Below, piece after piece: positions 10,301 through 22,095 of a stretch of DNA of 64,000 bases. A model generated the notes under the pieces. It worked only from the letters and a program-made list of their open reading frames with translations. It did no database searches and was not told the DNA's origin. Positions within the stretch are counted from its first letter, which is position 1. Each line of letters begins with the position of its first letter. The position numbers and the translations under genes are program-made. The stretch is from Blasia pusilla (taxonomy: Eukaryota; Marchantiophyta; Marchantiopsida; Blasiales), in the NCBI GenBank assembly GCA_050084515.1, contig CM114272.1, positions 18,538,001-18,602,000 of the forward strand, in the 5' to 3' direction.

Positions 10301-11390
10301 AGGGGGTGATTCTATAATAACTCTTGAAAGCGGCACATAGTGCGCGGGGATCGTATTCGGATATCGTGCGCGGTATCACGTCCTTTAGGATAGATCGGTG
10401 ATATCTAGTAGAGCGTCTTCAAGAGGAGTGGAGGACATGCCTAGGAGGTCGAGGATGACTTGCTGAGGCCCCGAGAAACCTGAGAGAGTAGGTTTTCCTT
10501 TCGTTTTGGCTCATTTGGAGCCATATTGAGGAACTTACTATTTTAGGTAAGTACCATTTTGAGTATATGATCGACTTTCTACTTTTGGTAAGTGGCCCTT
10601 GACCTCCTACATCAGGTCAAGAGCCAAGGAGGTGATTTGGGATAATAGGTTACCATGGAGAGAAATTGGGAGAGGGGAGGGGTATATATCCCAAGGAGAG
10701 AGAGCTTGAGAACTCATTCTCTCTTTGTTGAACCTCTTGGCATGAGGTAGCGGAGTTATGGTCCCTTGCCTTATGAGTGTAATCCAAGCCTCTCATTAGG
10801 AGAGTGGGTTTGGTTTGACATGAGAGAGTGTGCACACCTTTGAGAGCTATGGTGTGAGATTGTGTAGAGAGAGATTGGATCTTACTTTACGAAGAGAGAA
10901 TGAGAGAATGAGAGAATAAGAGAGTGAGAGAGCTTCATGGGGGAGCTCGCTGGTCACTCGTTATTTTTGCAGGTTGGGGACCGTGTTTCCCATTCAACGA
11001 CTCATGGGAGTGCTCATCGGAACAAGGGTTGCTTGGATTGTTCTTTGTATTTGTCGATTTTTCGTGTGGAAGAGTGGCGCGCGGAAGCGCTACCCAATTT
11101 TTTATAGGGATTGAGTATGGGGGCGGGTTGCCCCATGTCGGTGCCTTTGGGAGCACCATGTCGCTTGCTGATTTGCATTTTTACAGGTTTTACATTTTTG
11201 TTGGGAGGAATTTTGTGTAGGAGAAAGAGACATTGGGCTTTACAACAGTCCTTGTCAATTTTTACTGGAATGTCCGATTCTAAATATTTTTTAATGTTGG
11301 CGTAGATCGTGAAGCTGTGCACGTTGTGCAATAAATAGTCCGCAATTTTGAGTTGCGAGAAAAAAATTTATGGTAAATCTTGCAAAACTG
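10300..11390 (+). repeat. R1 LTR region of copy B
   Basis: Reverse-complement similarity to 56080-57115 (copy C) identifies this as the LTR and leader start of R1. Shared blocks include GGCTCATTTGGAGCCATATTG, the ACCTCCTACATCAGGTCAAG block, the AACTCATTCTCTCTTTGTTG block (also in copy A at 4692), and GCGCGGAAGCGCTACCCAA. A TATA box lies at 10683-10688. Exact ends, target duplication and primer binding site could not be fixed. Short GAGAGAATGA iterations occur at 10900-10935. Confidence 0.65.
10683..10688 (+). promoter_or_regulatory. TATA box of R1 LTR
   Basis: GGGGTATATATCCC lies within the LTR, 10-15 bp before the AGAGAGAGCTTGAGAACTC block that is conserved in three copies. This fits an LTR promoter; the start site itself is not visible. 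Confidence 0.4.
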
Positions 11391-12515
11391 CCATTGCTAG
11401 GCGATTTTTAGGGTTAAAATGTGCAAACCCTAAACCAGCCGCCACACCGGCGGCGGCCGTCGCTGTCATAGTCACTGTCAACCATCAATGGTCAACCGTC
11501 ACCATCAACGGTAAACCATCACCGTCAATGGTCCACCGTCCGTTGTCCATCCTTGGTTGCTATTGCCGCCGTTGCAGAGTGGAGGGTCTTCCACAACGTT
11601 CGTTGATTCTCGGACTTGCGACGCCGTCACGTACTTTGTTTGGCCGCCACCGTCATCAACCTGTGATGGCATATGACCTCTTGTTATAGTGTTTGAGTTT
11701 TGATTTGATGTTGCTATGTTGTGATTGGTAGCCGCTCAACGACGATCGGGTACCGTGCTGTGACGCCCGTAGCCGCAACGCGCTGTCGATTGCCGCGCCG
11801 TGCCGCTCGTGGCCGCATCGCACCATCTCAATCGCGGAGCTACTCCGGCATTGTGGAGCATAGTGTGGGTTTATTGTTGATCAAGGAGGGTATGTCGCCG
11901 AGTGCCGCATCCCATCATCGAGTGCCGTGCCGTTCGTAGCCATTCCGTGCCGCCTGCAACGCCGCACCGTTCCGCTGGAACCGCACCGTCTATCCACGAG
12001 TTTTGAGCAACGTCAGTATGGGAGGAGTATGACTTGCTGATTGGAGGAGTTATCTCCACGACCGAGTTGGTTAGATTTGCACTTGCTGAGGAGCGACATT
12101 GACATGTGTTCAGGTTACCCATTCTGGTCCTTTACCCTGCACGTGTGAGGGATTCTTGGATTTGGGTAGTTTATTTGGGGATACTAGGTGTGTGGATGCT
12201 GAGAGCATCATTTATGTATGTGGTTTAGGGGACATAGACCTGTGTGGGATGTCCGGAGTTGAGGGTAGGTTATCGATGAAATGATAGCCTGGTCGATTTG
12301 CCCCACCACGTCGCTTATTGCCGCACGTTACATGTTTCGGGAAGGGAGAGTGTAGATTGAGTGCCGCATGTTTGGTATGAGTGATTGAGGGATTACTCGC
12401 GAGGCAAGAGTGATCAGGTAAGAAGGGCACGAGGGTCATCACGGCGTCCGTTCGGGACTTTGAGAGGCAAGGTGATGAACCCGAGAGTAGCTCTAGAGGT
12501 TTTAGGCGGAGTGGC
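11391..12515 (+). other. 5' leader / gag-proximal region of R1 copy B
   Basis: The sequence is GC-rich with CCGTGCCGC-type words and repeated CACCATCAACGGT-type units (11480-11535). It matches copy C on the minus strand at about 55050-56080. It could encode the N-terminus of Gag in a decayed frame or be untranslated leader. A 12099-12284 open frame has no recognisable motif. Confidence 0.5.
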
Positions 12516-14206
12516 GTGAGGTTCCGAGGGTCTTCACTTCAGGGACCACCTCGACCTCCTTTTGTGTCATCCTCAGACGAGGGGGAGGGTGTAGAGGAGT
12601 TTGTGAGCACATCGCCACATATTGTGAGTGGTCCTACCAATTGGGCGTACGAGATGGACGACCGGGGTAGAAGACCGCGTAGGTTTTCAGGTGCAGTAGG
12701 TACGATTGAGTTGCACGATTTCATAGCACAGTTTAGGAGTTGGTGCGACTCCCAACGGGCCAGGAACTCTAGAGAGTTCAACCCGTTTATAGCATGGAAC
12801 GGTATGTTCCAGCATTTAGAGGGGGCACCCATGGACGATTACCATGAGTTTTCCCATAGATATGCTCAGGAGATTGAGGCATGGCGACTCTACTACGACC
12901 CACACTATGTGTCATGGATGGAGCCGTTCCCAGATGAGGAGGAAGAGTCTGGAGAGGATACTTCCTCTTCCACTAGTGATGTTTTAGAAGGGATCACTCG
13001 CACTGGAGCAGTTGCACCGTCTAGTAGCTGTCTGCGTCAACCTGAGGGGTCATGCAAGCCCCATCGCGCGGGTCTCAAGAACCCATAAATAAAATGTAAT
13101 GGGTTCGTCCCAGGTTTAACCCTGTGGTTGAGTTCTTTGCTGAGTTGAGGGCGAGCTACCAGGGGGTACAGACGGAGAAGTTACGGAGCATCCACGACTT
13201 CCAAAGGCGCCCGGGTGAGAGTTTGCGTGAGGCTTACACTCGCTTGCGCCGGTTGGTCAACGTCACTTAGGGGGTGACAGAGGCTATCCAGTCATGGTAC
13301 GCGATGCTGGACCGGACCCTGCGGACATAAGTGCGGGAGGGGGTGCTTCTTATGAACACCTCCCCTACGTTGAGAGATGTTTTTAGGATCGCCGAGAACA
13401 TTGAGGGCAACATGGCGGAGGAGAGCGTAGCCACCATGGATTCTGGGCGAGAGGAGTCACGATTGTCTGCACCACCTATGCAACTACGTGGACTCCGGGA
13501 TAGGTTGACTGTGGCACCATGAGCTCAAGGAGGATACCGGGAGGCCGTGCCACAGAGACTTGCGTCTTCATATGCGGCTCAACAACAGCTGCCTACTATT
13601 ATTTGTTGGTCATGTGATGGAGCCCATCATCAACGCGATTGCACTGGTCAGGGTCATGGACGTGTGCCTCAACATGGAGGAGGAGATGGTGCTGCACCAA
13701 GAGATTATCAGTGTGACTATTGTCAGAGGTATGGTCATACACGCGCCATGTGTTTCAGTTTACATCCTGAGTTACGCCCGGACCGAGGGCCAGAGAGGGC
13801 ACTAGAGCGAGTAGCCGGTCCGGGTGGGCTAGAGATTGTGCACCAGGTGGTCCCATTGGGGTACGAGGAGTTGGAGCTGCCCGATAGGGTGGTGGAGCTG
13901 CCCGTGGAGGAGGTAGAGTACCACCACCTAGACGCGTTGAGGGAGAAGCCGGAGGTGAGGTTGGGATGACTGCTCAGATACAACAGCTACAGGAGCAGAT
14001 TGCCGCTATGGCATTGAGGTTACTAGATGTCGGATCTGTGGCATCGACATCATATGGAGCAGCCAGAGATCTAGAGGATCTTGGTTGGATGTGCGGGGTT
14101 GCCCAAATGGAGGCCGTTGTTGTTGTGACGCGTGGAGCAGTTGTAGAATTGGATCCACAGCGAGGGGGAGCGAGGAAACAGACTAGGCTTCCTCAGTCTT
14201 TCATGT
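12516..14206 (+). pseudogene. Gag polyprotein of R1 copy B (capsid domain, two zinc knuckles)
   Basis: Structural protein that packages element RNA. The N-terminal part is acidic and includes NWAYEMDDRGRRPRRFSG and FPDEEEESGED. A Retrotrans_gag-like capsid core reads FFAELRASYQGVQ, LRSIHDFQRRPGESLREAY and then VREGVLLMNTSPTLRDVF. Two CCHC knuckles follow. The first is CWSC..H....C at about 13604-13642, one residue shorter than the standard spacing. The second is the classical CDYCQRYGHTRAMC at 13712-13753. Stops occur at about 13086, 13268, 13330 and 13520. After 13966 a coiled-coil-like QIQQLQEQIAAMALRL segment continues to PQSFML, where an R2 LTR fragment interrupts the gene at 14207. The same junction region continues into the protease in copy C. 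Confidence 0.85.
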
Positions 14207-14443
14207 TGTCGTATAATAAAATCAACCAGTATGTAAATTCCTTCGTCATTAATTGTTAGATAGAGTTTCATTAGTATTAAGTAAATTGGCTTAGAAAAAG
14301 GAAATTCTTATGTTTAAACCTCTTTATGGTGCCTCTTTTATGCGGGCCCAACTTTAGTAAAGGAGATAATAAATAAAAGATGACTTTATAAAAGTAAAGT
14401 CGTTGTTTTAATGAAAAGCAAAAGTAGTCTTGGGGATCAAACT
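14207..14443 (+). repeat. R2 LTR fragment inserted in R1 copy B
   Basis: It begins with TGTCGTATAATAAAATCAACC, the same TGTCGT start as the solo LTR at 51476, and follows that LTR to GTAGTCTTGG, where similarity stops. Only about the first fifth of the LTR is present. It replaces the protease region expected between Gag and the methyltransferase, so an insertion followed by a deletion is likely. Confidence 0.75.
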
Positions 14444-14532
14444 TATTAAAACGACTATAAAATTCATTATAGTCGTTATTCATCAAACAATGATCCTCTT
14501 GGGGATCAAACTTATTAAAACGACTATAAAAT
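14428..14532. repeat. 36-bp direct repeat with an internal hairpin
   Basis: TCTTGGGGATCAAACTTATT and the 16 bases after it occur at 14428-14463 and again at 14497-14532. Between them AACGACTATA (14450-14459) pairs with TATAGTCGTT (14468-14477), loop of 8. It links the R2 fragment to the methyltransferase module. Confidence 0.75.
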
Positions 14533-14559
14533 AGAAACTCTTGTACATTACAGAGTGCT

Positions 14560-15263
14560 ATGATGACACCCTTGGATACCACACCCATTGTGTGGTGTAT
14601 CCCGGAGGAGGGTATTCGAGTGTTAGATCTCTTTGGAGGGATTAGCATCGGGTTAGCTGCTTTTTTGCAGGCAGAAGTGCGAGTACAGCAGTACCTCTAT
14701 GTGGAGAGTGATGATGTTGCGAGGCGCGTCTCACTACGACATGTGGCGAAGTTACGCCTCCGTTTTCCCGACTTATTGTCTGCATCCGCGGTACAGGGGT
14801 TCCAAAGTTCCCTACCGAGGGATATTTCCTTGTTGGGGGCGCAGGACTTAGAGCGGGTAGGGACCATTGATTTGGTCATTTCCGGTTTGCCATGTCAGGT
14901 CCAATCGAGTGTTGGATGAGGTAGTGGGTTGGTTGACACTCGGTCCAGATTGTTTTGGAAGATGTTGAGGGTCTTACGGCAGTTGCAAGAGCACCAGTCT
15001 CGTTCTCCAGGCTACATTTTGGAGAATGTGCCGATCTTAGGAGACTCCAGGTCACGGGTGGTGACGAGTGCTCATAAGGTACGTGCGTGGATCAGCCTGT
15101 CAATGTTCTTGGATGCGGCGAGTGTAGGTTCTAGAGCCCATTGCCCGCATCTATGGTGGACCAACTTGTTGCCCCATGCGGTGTTACGGAGGGCGTATGC
15201 AAGAGTGGAGCGCCCCTCCCATTTGTTAGTGGATTCCATTCTAGATCCAGGTCGTCGATCACA
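14560..15263 (+). pseudogene. DNMT3-like cytosine-5 DNA methyltransferase module, R1 copy B
   Basis: Best preserved copy of the methyltransferase: one reading frame over about 235 codons with a single in-frame stop. Motif I is VLDLFGGISIGLAAFL, motif II YLYVESDD (acidic SAM contact), motif IV IDLVISGLPCQ with the catalytic Cys codon at 14893-14895. After it come TRSRLFWKMLRVLRQL, motif VI YILENVPILGD and the motif VIII-like AASVGSRAHCPHLWW. This order and spacing match DNMT3. The stop TGA at 14917-14919 corresponds to CGA (346-348) in copy A, a C-to-T change at a CpG. The module is cut at 15263 within DPGRRSQ, so motifs IX-X are missing and a chromovirus pol follows at once. Confidence 0.85.
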
Positions 15264-15577
15264 GTGAACTCGATTTAAGGAGAAGCATGACCGAGTTGGA
15301 GGATGGGTTTCTCTGCTTGATGAGACAAGTGGAGGAGGCTACAAGCAGAATACGAAGAGATCAGGACACTGCTTCAAGGGGGATCCCAGAACCACTCCAG
15401 GAAGTGGTCAAGGAGTTTGAGGATGTCTTGACAAATGAGCTTCCGATTGAGTTGCCGCCACATAGAGCCGTCGATCATAAGATAGAGATCATACCTGGTT
15501 CCCAACCACCTTCAAAAGCACCATATAGGTTGAATCAGGAGGAACTTCTTGAGTTGAAAAGGTAGTTAAGTGAGCTC
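15264..15577 (+). pseudogene. 5' edge of chromovirus pol (pre-RT linker)
   Basis: Immediately after the break in the methyltransferase, the frame reads MTELEDGFLCLMRQVEEA and then EPLQEVVKEFEDVLTNELP, a sequence typical of the segment just before RT in plant chromoviruses, followed by HKIEIIPGSQPPSKAPYRL. A TAG at 15563-15565 interrupts [13 protein letters not shown]-like sequence (probable CAG to TAG). No Gag or protease of this element lies upstream, so it is 5'-truncated. Confidence 0.8.
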
Positions 15578-16243
15578 TTGGAAAAGGGTTACATTAGGAC
15601 TAGCACGTCACCTTATGGAGCACCAATTCTTTTTGTGAAGAAGAAGGATGGAAAGATGAGGCTGTGTGTTGATTACCGTGCGCTGAATAAAGTGACGGTT
15701 CGGAACAATTATCTTCTTCCGAGGATAGATGATCTCTTTGATATGCTAGCACGCACAAGATATTTCAGTAGGATTGACTTGAAGTCAAGATATTACCAGA
15801 CCCGGATTTTCGAGGCAGATGTGGAGAAGACTGCGTGTAGGACAAGATACGGGTCCTTTGAGTTTGTAGTGATGTCTTTCGGTTTATGTAACGTGCCTCC
15901 GACGTTCACCACATTGATGAACTCCATTTTTCACAAGGAAATGGATGAGTATGTTATCATCTATATTGATGATATACTTATCTATTCGAAGTCCCTAGAG
16001 GAGCACGTTCGACATGTGAGAGCGGTTTTGTCAAAGTTAAGGGCGAATCAACTGTATGCAAATGTAGAGAAGAGTGAATTCGGGTTGAGCAAGATCAAAT
16101 TCTTGGGTCGCGTAGTTAGCGCAGATGGCGTCAGTCCGGACATGGAGAAGGTGAAAGCGATTGTCGAGTGGGAACCCCCATCCACCGTAAAGGGGATGAG
16201 GAGGTTCATAGGTGCGGTGCAGTTCTATCGCACTTATGTGTAA
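15578..16243 (+). pseudogene. Chromovirus (Ty3/gypsy) reverse transcriptase
   Basis: Reverse transcriptase of a second Ty3/gypsy family. Motifs: [47 protein letters not shown] (first catalytic Asp), [15 protein letters not shown], and the catalytic [11 protein letters not shown] with codons from 15962. The thumb reads [14 protein letters not shown] and [16 protein letters not shown]. The frame is open over 221 residues and stops at 16243 inside FYRTYV. It differs clearly from the R1 RT (compare GFGLCN here with PFGLKN there), so these are two lineages. It lies in the same direction as the R1 methyltransferase upstream, which creates a chimeric block. Confidence 0.93.
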
Positions 16244-16740
16244 AACTTTTTGGTAATTGTGAGACCTCTCACGGATTGGACAGCAAAGTTTTCCAACACG
16301 ACCTGGACCCATGAAGTTAATGAGGCATTCAGCCGAGTGAAGCAGATTCTATCGCCGGAACCAATATTGAAGCAGCCGGAGTTTGACAAACCTTTCGGAG
16401 TGCATACCAATGCTAGTGATTTCGCGGTTGCAGGAATGTTGGTGCAAGAAGGGAGACCTGTAGCAGACGAGAGCAAGAAGCTTAGCGATATTGAAAGGAG
16501 ATGGCCCATTCATGAGAAAGAGTTGTTCACGGTGGTCCATTGCTTGAGGAAGTGGCGACATTATTAAGGGCTCCACAGGACTCGAGTATTCACCGATAAT
16601 ATATCACTCAAGTATTTTGAGACCCAGGATCGAGTGACACCGAAACAACTGCGATGGCATGATACCTTGGCGCTGATGGATGTTGAGTTGATTCACAATC
16701 CAGGTAAAGATAATGTGATTCAGATGCGTTGAGTCGCAAG
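16244..16740 (+). pseudogene. Chromovirus RNase H
   Basis: RNase H domain continuing from RT: EAFSRVKQILSPEPILKQP, then VHTNASDFAVAGMLVQ where the first catalytic Asp of the usual TDASDF is Asn, then the Glu in HEKELFTVVHCLRKWRHY. TDNISLKYFETQDRVTPKQL supplies the third Asp. The end is LIHNPGKDN and an ALSRKE-like segment. A stop at 16565 and the Asp to Asn change make it inactive. Confidence 0.88.
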
Positions 16741-17680
16741 GAGGAACATATGCCATCGACGACACAGGTCTGGAGAGCAATGTTCCCTAAAGAAACAGAC
16801 CTGGAAAGAAGGATTCGTGAAGGATATATGAAGGACGCTCACATAGGGGAGTACTTGAGGAAGTTGAAGCAGGGTGAGAAGGTGGCCAACATAAGTTTGA
16901 GGCACGGTTTACTAAGGTTCAAGCAGAGTAGGATCTATGTGGGGCAAGGCAGGATGCGAACCAAAGTGTTAGCGGAGTGTCACGACAGACCCTTGGTAGG
17001 ACATAAAGGAGAGAAATCTCTCTGGCCGCTCACATCAAAGCGGTTTTTTTGGCCCAACATGAAAGAGGATGTTGCTCAATATGTGAAGACTTGTGTGACC
17101 TGCCAAGCGAATAGAGTTTCTTATGATAAGAAACAAGGCTTGCTGCATCCCTTGCCGATCCCAGAAGGACCTTTGCAAATTGTAAGTATGGATTTTATCA
17201 CGAGTCTTCCAGAATCTGAGGGATACAACGCTATACTTGTGATTGTTGATCGGTTTAGCAAGTTGGAAAGATTCGTGCCGACGGTGGATTCCGCAACAGC
17301 TTATACGACGTCGCAACTGTTTCTGGATAGCTGGTGGCGTGCTCACGGTTTTCCAAAGAGCATTGTTTCAGATCGGGATCCAATGATTTCTGGAAGCACT
17401 TGTTCATGAGGTTTAAGACCAAGCTGAGTTTCAGTACGGCTTTCCACCCACAGACGGATGGACAGACTGAAAAGGTAAACTCAATCATGAATCAATACTT
17501 AAGGAATTATGTCAGTGTTGATCAATGAGATTGGGTCAAGTGGCTGAGCATAGGGGAGTATTGCTACAACTCGACCAAGCACTCTGCAATTGGAGAATCT
17601 CCGTTTCTTCTAGCGAATGGACGAGAGCCAGAGGGGCCTCTTGACCTAGCCCTTTCGAAGGGTACTACATTGGCATGAAC
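16741..17680 (+). pseudogene. Chromovirus integrase
   Basis: The zinc finger shows ECHDRPLVGHKGEK and KTCVTCQANR. The core carries the first Asp in VSMDFITSLP, the second in IVSDRDPMI and the Glu in [19 protein letters not shown] after a frameshift near 17400. DRFSKLERFVP and STKHSAIGESPFLLANG follow. The triad is therefore present, but at least one frameshift and stops at about 17408 and 17528 break the gene. Family and order agree with plant chromoviruses. Confidence 0.9.
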
Positions 17681-18260
17681 ACGACAAGCGACGGCATAAG
17701 GTTTGTTGGTAGAAATGCGAGAACGGGAAGAGCGAGCAAGGCGAAGTCTTGAAAAGGCTCAAATGAGGTACGTTAAGCATGCTAACAAGAGTCGGCGCCA
17801 AGTAAGATTCCAAGTTGGAGAGCAAGTGTGGTTGAGTGTGAAGAATCTCGCTCTTCCGAAAGAATTGTCTGCGAAGCTGTCTGCCAAGTATGTTGGACCG
17901 TATGTGATTGTGGCAAACCCGTTTGAGGATGTGTATACATTGGGTTTGCCGGACGAGTTCAAGATTCACCCGACCTTTCATGTGTCATTGTTGAAGAAAT
18001 ATCTTCAAGATAATGGACGTTTTGAGCGGAGACAGGTGGTGAGACCGCACCCGGTGATCATAAATGAAGAGCCGGAGTTTGAGGTGGAGACCATCTTACG
18101 TTTGAGGCGTTGGGCCAACAAGTATGAATACTTGGTTAAATAGAAGGGCTACCATGTGAAGGAGGCGACTTGGATTGCGGAGGTGGATTTGGAACACGCG
18201 CAAGAGTTGTTGCGAGACTTCAAGCAAACGCAAGCGAAGCACATACGTTAGTACGAGGAG
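17681..18260 (+). pseudogene. Integrase C-terminus with chromodomain (chromovirus)
   Basis: The GPY/F-type C-terminal domain reads FQVGEQVWLSVKNL, KYVGPYVIV and HPTFHVSLLKKYL. The last 60 codons form a chromodomain: EFEVETILRLRRWANKYEYL, then K-stop-KGYHVKEATWIAEVDL and AQELLRDFK. Chromodomains bind methylated histone tails and direct chromovirus integration. The stop TAG at 18141-18143 replaces the Trp of the usual LVKWKGY. This is the functional counterpart of the PHD finger that R1 uses at the same place. Confidence 0.9.
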
Positions 18261-18943
18261 AAGCTAGAGACATGACTTGTACCCATTAGAATCTTGGGCC
18301 GAAGGCCATTGTAACTAGAATATGCTAGTGTTGCAATAAATGAGTGTATAGATTTGGAGATTCGATGTCGTAATTGATTCCAATTTGTATGTGGTAGTGC
18401 ATGGCTATGAGTCGGTCATCATAGGCTCAGATGTAAGTCAAGAGGACAGACAAGGAGTATTTGAGATGAGAGCTTGTATGAGGATAAGCACCTAGAACAG
18501 GACTTTGTGTTGGATTACACTCGGGCTCGCCCTAGCGTCGGAGGGGCAGATGAATCTGTCTTGGGGCTTGGGGTGATCTTACTTGTGGCTACATAAGTAA
18601 ACTTAGTGACGCGCCTAAGTCGAATGCGAGAGCGACCCAATAATAGTACGATTTGTAGACCAGGTAAACAGGTGTGATGGTTACAAGAATGAGCTAGAAG
18701 AGTCTAAGGTTGCACACTTAGTTAGCTTATTTGATAGGTTAGTTCTTTGGAACAAGTCCAGGCTTATCAAAGAGGAGAGGCTAATAATTCTAAGTGGTGC
18801 AAAGCGACAACTGTAGACTAAGAGGAATTGCGGGTTAGCCACCAGAACGCAATTCAACCTTAGATGGGATATGGCAATGGAAACTTGGCTCTGAAATTGA
18901 AATGAGAATCAAAGCATTGAAAATTATGTCACATTATACCCAA
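18261..18943. other. no gene seen; probable 3' flank of chromovirus
   Basis: After the chromodomain stop there is no clear polypurine tract or LTR and no readable frame. The sequence may be the decayed 3' end of the chromovirus or host spacer. Confidence 0.4.
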
Positions 18944-21226
18944 AGGAGGGGTTCTTTTACCACCCTTACCCGAGCAAGGAATGTCCATTCATTTTAGGTT
19001 TCTGGTTAGAATGGATGGGCTTTATGTTTGTTGAACATGGAAATGGGAACATAATTTGCATGGACTTGACATTCGAGACAAACAAAAACAAGATAAGTTC
19101 TTTGGGATCTAGGTTTTGGGGGAGGGGGGGGTCGTTGAAATTTGAATTATGCGGATAATGATTGCAGAGTATTTTGGTATGACCGATTTCTAAAGTTGCA
19201 ATTGTATTGTTTCTTAAGTTTCCATTGTACACCGTGATGGCCTACGATAAGTTCCACAACAAGATTCCAATAGCTTGGGTTTTGACAAACTCTTGCCAAG
19301 TGGTTGGATGCTATGAAGAAGGCAGCAGTTATTCAACATAGAGAAGTATGCATTCAATGCAAAGAGGACTCGAATGATGCATGGACACCAAGTTGCATTA
19401 TGACCGATTGCTCAATAGCATAAATTAATGCACTTAGATCAGTAAATTGGATTGATGGTCTAAGCTTTTATATGGTGTCTTAGTGGGCTTCATGTTTTCT
19501 CGTGTCATGCATGCGTAGAAATATCTAACATAGTGAAAATCCTCCCCCCCCACTTGCCGCCCCCGTGAGCAAGCGAGTATTCCCAGAAGTCCCAATCATC
19601 CTTTGCTTGTGGCATATCCAACACGATTGACTAGCAAAAACATTTAAGAACAAAGGTGGCAGATTGAGTAGAACGATGTGAGATCAACAAAAGTTTAGGC
19701 AAGATCATGTACACCAAAAAGGAAAGGCTGGAGGAAATACTTGCACATGGTGGAGATGTAGTTTTGGCAACATTTCCTGCAACATTAAAAGCTCTATAAG
19801 CTGTATACATGGACTTCTCTTCTGAGCCAAAATTTGTGCATTTAATGAGGACAACTTGGCAACTGAACGCAGGCAACATGCAGCCATGAAGTTTTGAATA
19901 TTTCCCAATAATAATTTGAGTAGATTAGGGAGCTTGTAATGCATTGTGCGGCCTACAAAATTTTACAACTAGTTATCTAGTTGTGGCTTACAGACATGTG
20001 GGTGAAAAGAGTGTGAAATTTCAACCATTCCAACATGGATATAAATGCGTCGAGAAAAGCCTACCATATGTCAAAATGTGAAAATGGTGTTAAGAGAAAC
20101 AAACAGTCAATTGGCATCTAAACATTATGATTGGTTGGTGAGCGAGTTAATGCTTAAAGTGGAGGCATTTTACCACCAAATATAATTTTGTAAAAAAGTT
20201 TGCTTGTATGACAATGAACATGAGGAGAGGGTGGTCCGTGCATCAATCTTGAAGGGAAGACTTATCGCAGATAACAATTTTGATATTTGATCGTCGACAA
20301 TGGCATTGGCCAAAATTTAGACAACAGCTGGAATTGTATATGACGTTTACAATCACCAATCAGAATAATGTACATGTGACTGCCCTTGGAGTTCAAAGGG
20401 ATACATTTGTAAACATCAAGTGAAATGTTTACTAATGTGTGGATACAGTGCAGAGGATATTTTCAGGCCACTAGGAACAAAACAAGGAACACCGCAGGGT
20501 GGGGTGCGTGCTTTATTCATGGAGAAACTAAATCGTGACGTTGTGCATATATATAGACATAGGGACAATGTTGAACACAGACGAAGGGGATAGCTTGTGC
20601 GACAATGACAAGAACAGCGCGAACTTCCTTGTTGGTGAAGATAAGAAGGAAAATACATGGTGTCACAAAGAACATCCATATTCTAGAAATTGTGAGACCA
20701 AACATGAAGTTGTAATTGACAATGGAGGTACAAGTCTTGCAAATGCACAACTGTCTAGATTATTGTCAAAGGTTAGAAACACATGTGGTGATGATGATGA
20801 GCTTCTATTACTTGGTGTAAATTTGATGCATGATTGTGTTGGTCATCTAGCACGTGCTCAAAAAAATAAGGAGAGGGGGGTACCTTGGCTCAAAATGTGG
20901 CATTCCAAGTATCTACCGAGGGATTAGTAAGCTCCAGCAATTAAATAAAAAGAACAACATCATTGGTTGAGAGGTTGCAAATGAGAGCAAAAAAATTTGG
21001 AGCAATTCATTAAGATATTGCACCCGCTACAGTACCTCAATTTCCTACAACCCCAAGACACCATGGGATTACTTTGCAAAAACAATTGCAACAAGAAGCA
21101 AGTGCTTCTTACGATAGAGCTAATTCAAGTGAAGGAATTATCCTTGATCTAGCGAGTCTTTTATTCCAACGACATAAGAAACAAAAATATGACTGGAAGC
21201 ACCTACAATTCCTTGTTGAAGCCTGA
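18944..21226 (+). pseudogene. Mutator-like (MULE) transposase with SWIM zinc finger
   Basis: Decayed MULE/FAR1-type transposase. Readable in order: PFILGFWLEWMGFMFVEHGN, then NIICMDLTFETN (first catalytic Asp of the MULE DDE core), an interruption of about 120 bp at 19095-19215, then VMAYDKFHNKIPIAWVLTNS, SCIMTDCSIA (second Asp region), LCLWHIQ, and the SWIM zinc finger CTCDCPW..GYICKHQVKC at about 20370-20430. An open 130-codon frame at 20535-20927 and a stop-free tail to 21226 probably encode the C-terminus. The interruption could be an intron or an insertion. Many stops and frameshifts show it is dead. No terminal inverted repeats or 9-bp target duplications were found. It was recognised only through frame-by-frame reading. 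Confidence 0.82.
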
Positions 21227-22095
21227 AATGACTCATCAGAAGGCAATGTTTTCAATATAACATAAAAAAGACCTCTATTTCGCGCATGTAACTGTTATCC
21301 TTACAATGACAAATGTACCTTCTTTGTCTTGTGGATTTCTGTCACTATGCAATATTCTTAAATATGTTTGAGATTACTTACATAGAAGCCTGACCAACAT
21401 AGTCCGACTTATAAAGCCACATGGTGGACTTTCTATTTGTTTGCAATGTGAGAATGGTTAAAGTGTTTGAATTTCCGTAAGCGCAATGGGTTCCCAAACT
21501 CTCACAACATTTTTGAATGTATCCCTTCCTGTAATAATAACATGTTCAGAGTTACTAAACCATGTGCATTCTAAATTTACCTCTTATAATATGAAATTTT
21601 TTCTTTCTGCTTGTCCATTTTGTCTTTGCCTTGTCTTCTTAGATATTTGTGGTAAAGGATACATTAGTGAAATTTGAAGTGTCTGATGCATATGAATATG
21701 TGTTTGATGGAATCGTGAATGAGAGGGCCTCACGTTAAGAGGAGAATGCACACTCACACGCTTATTTATTACTAGTTGGGAGGAAATTGGGACAAGACTT
21801 ATTTATTTGTTTTACATACACATCACTTGAAGAGGCCAAAAACAACGGAGTGGGGGAGAATTCATTGAAGGGGATAAACTTATGCTAGATGCCATTGATA
21901 TCATGATAAAAGATATGAAAAAAAAAATGGCTGTAAACACCAAAGTAGGACATCAGAAATCCTTCAATTGAGGCTAATGGGTCACATTCCTCCTTAAAGG
22001 TGGAATTATCCCCACTCGAGTGAACATTTGGCAATTCTGTAAAACAACATTGCTATTTTGGGCGTCCTACTGAGGTATAATTCCTTCGAGGATGT
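21227..22095. other. no gene seen between MULE and the 22-kb ORF
   Basis: AT-rich sequence with only short open frames and no recognisable motifs. It may contain the end of the Mutator-like element. Confidence 0.4.

Noticed and set aside
11480-11535. CACCATCAACGGT-type iterations as a CRISPR-like array
   Set aside because: Units are irregular, adjacent and without spacers; they are part of the R1 leader and recur in copy C.
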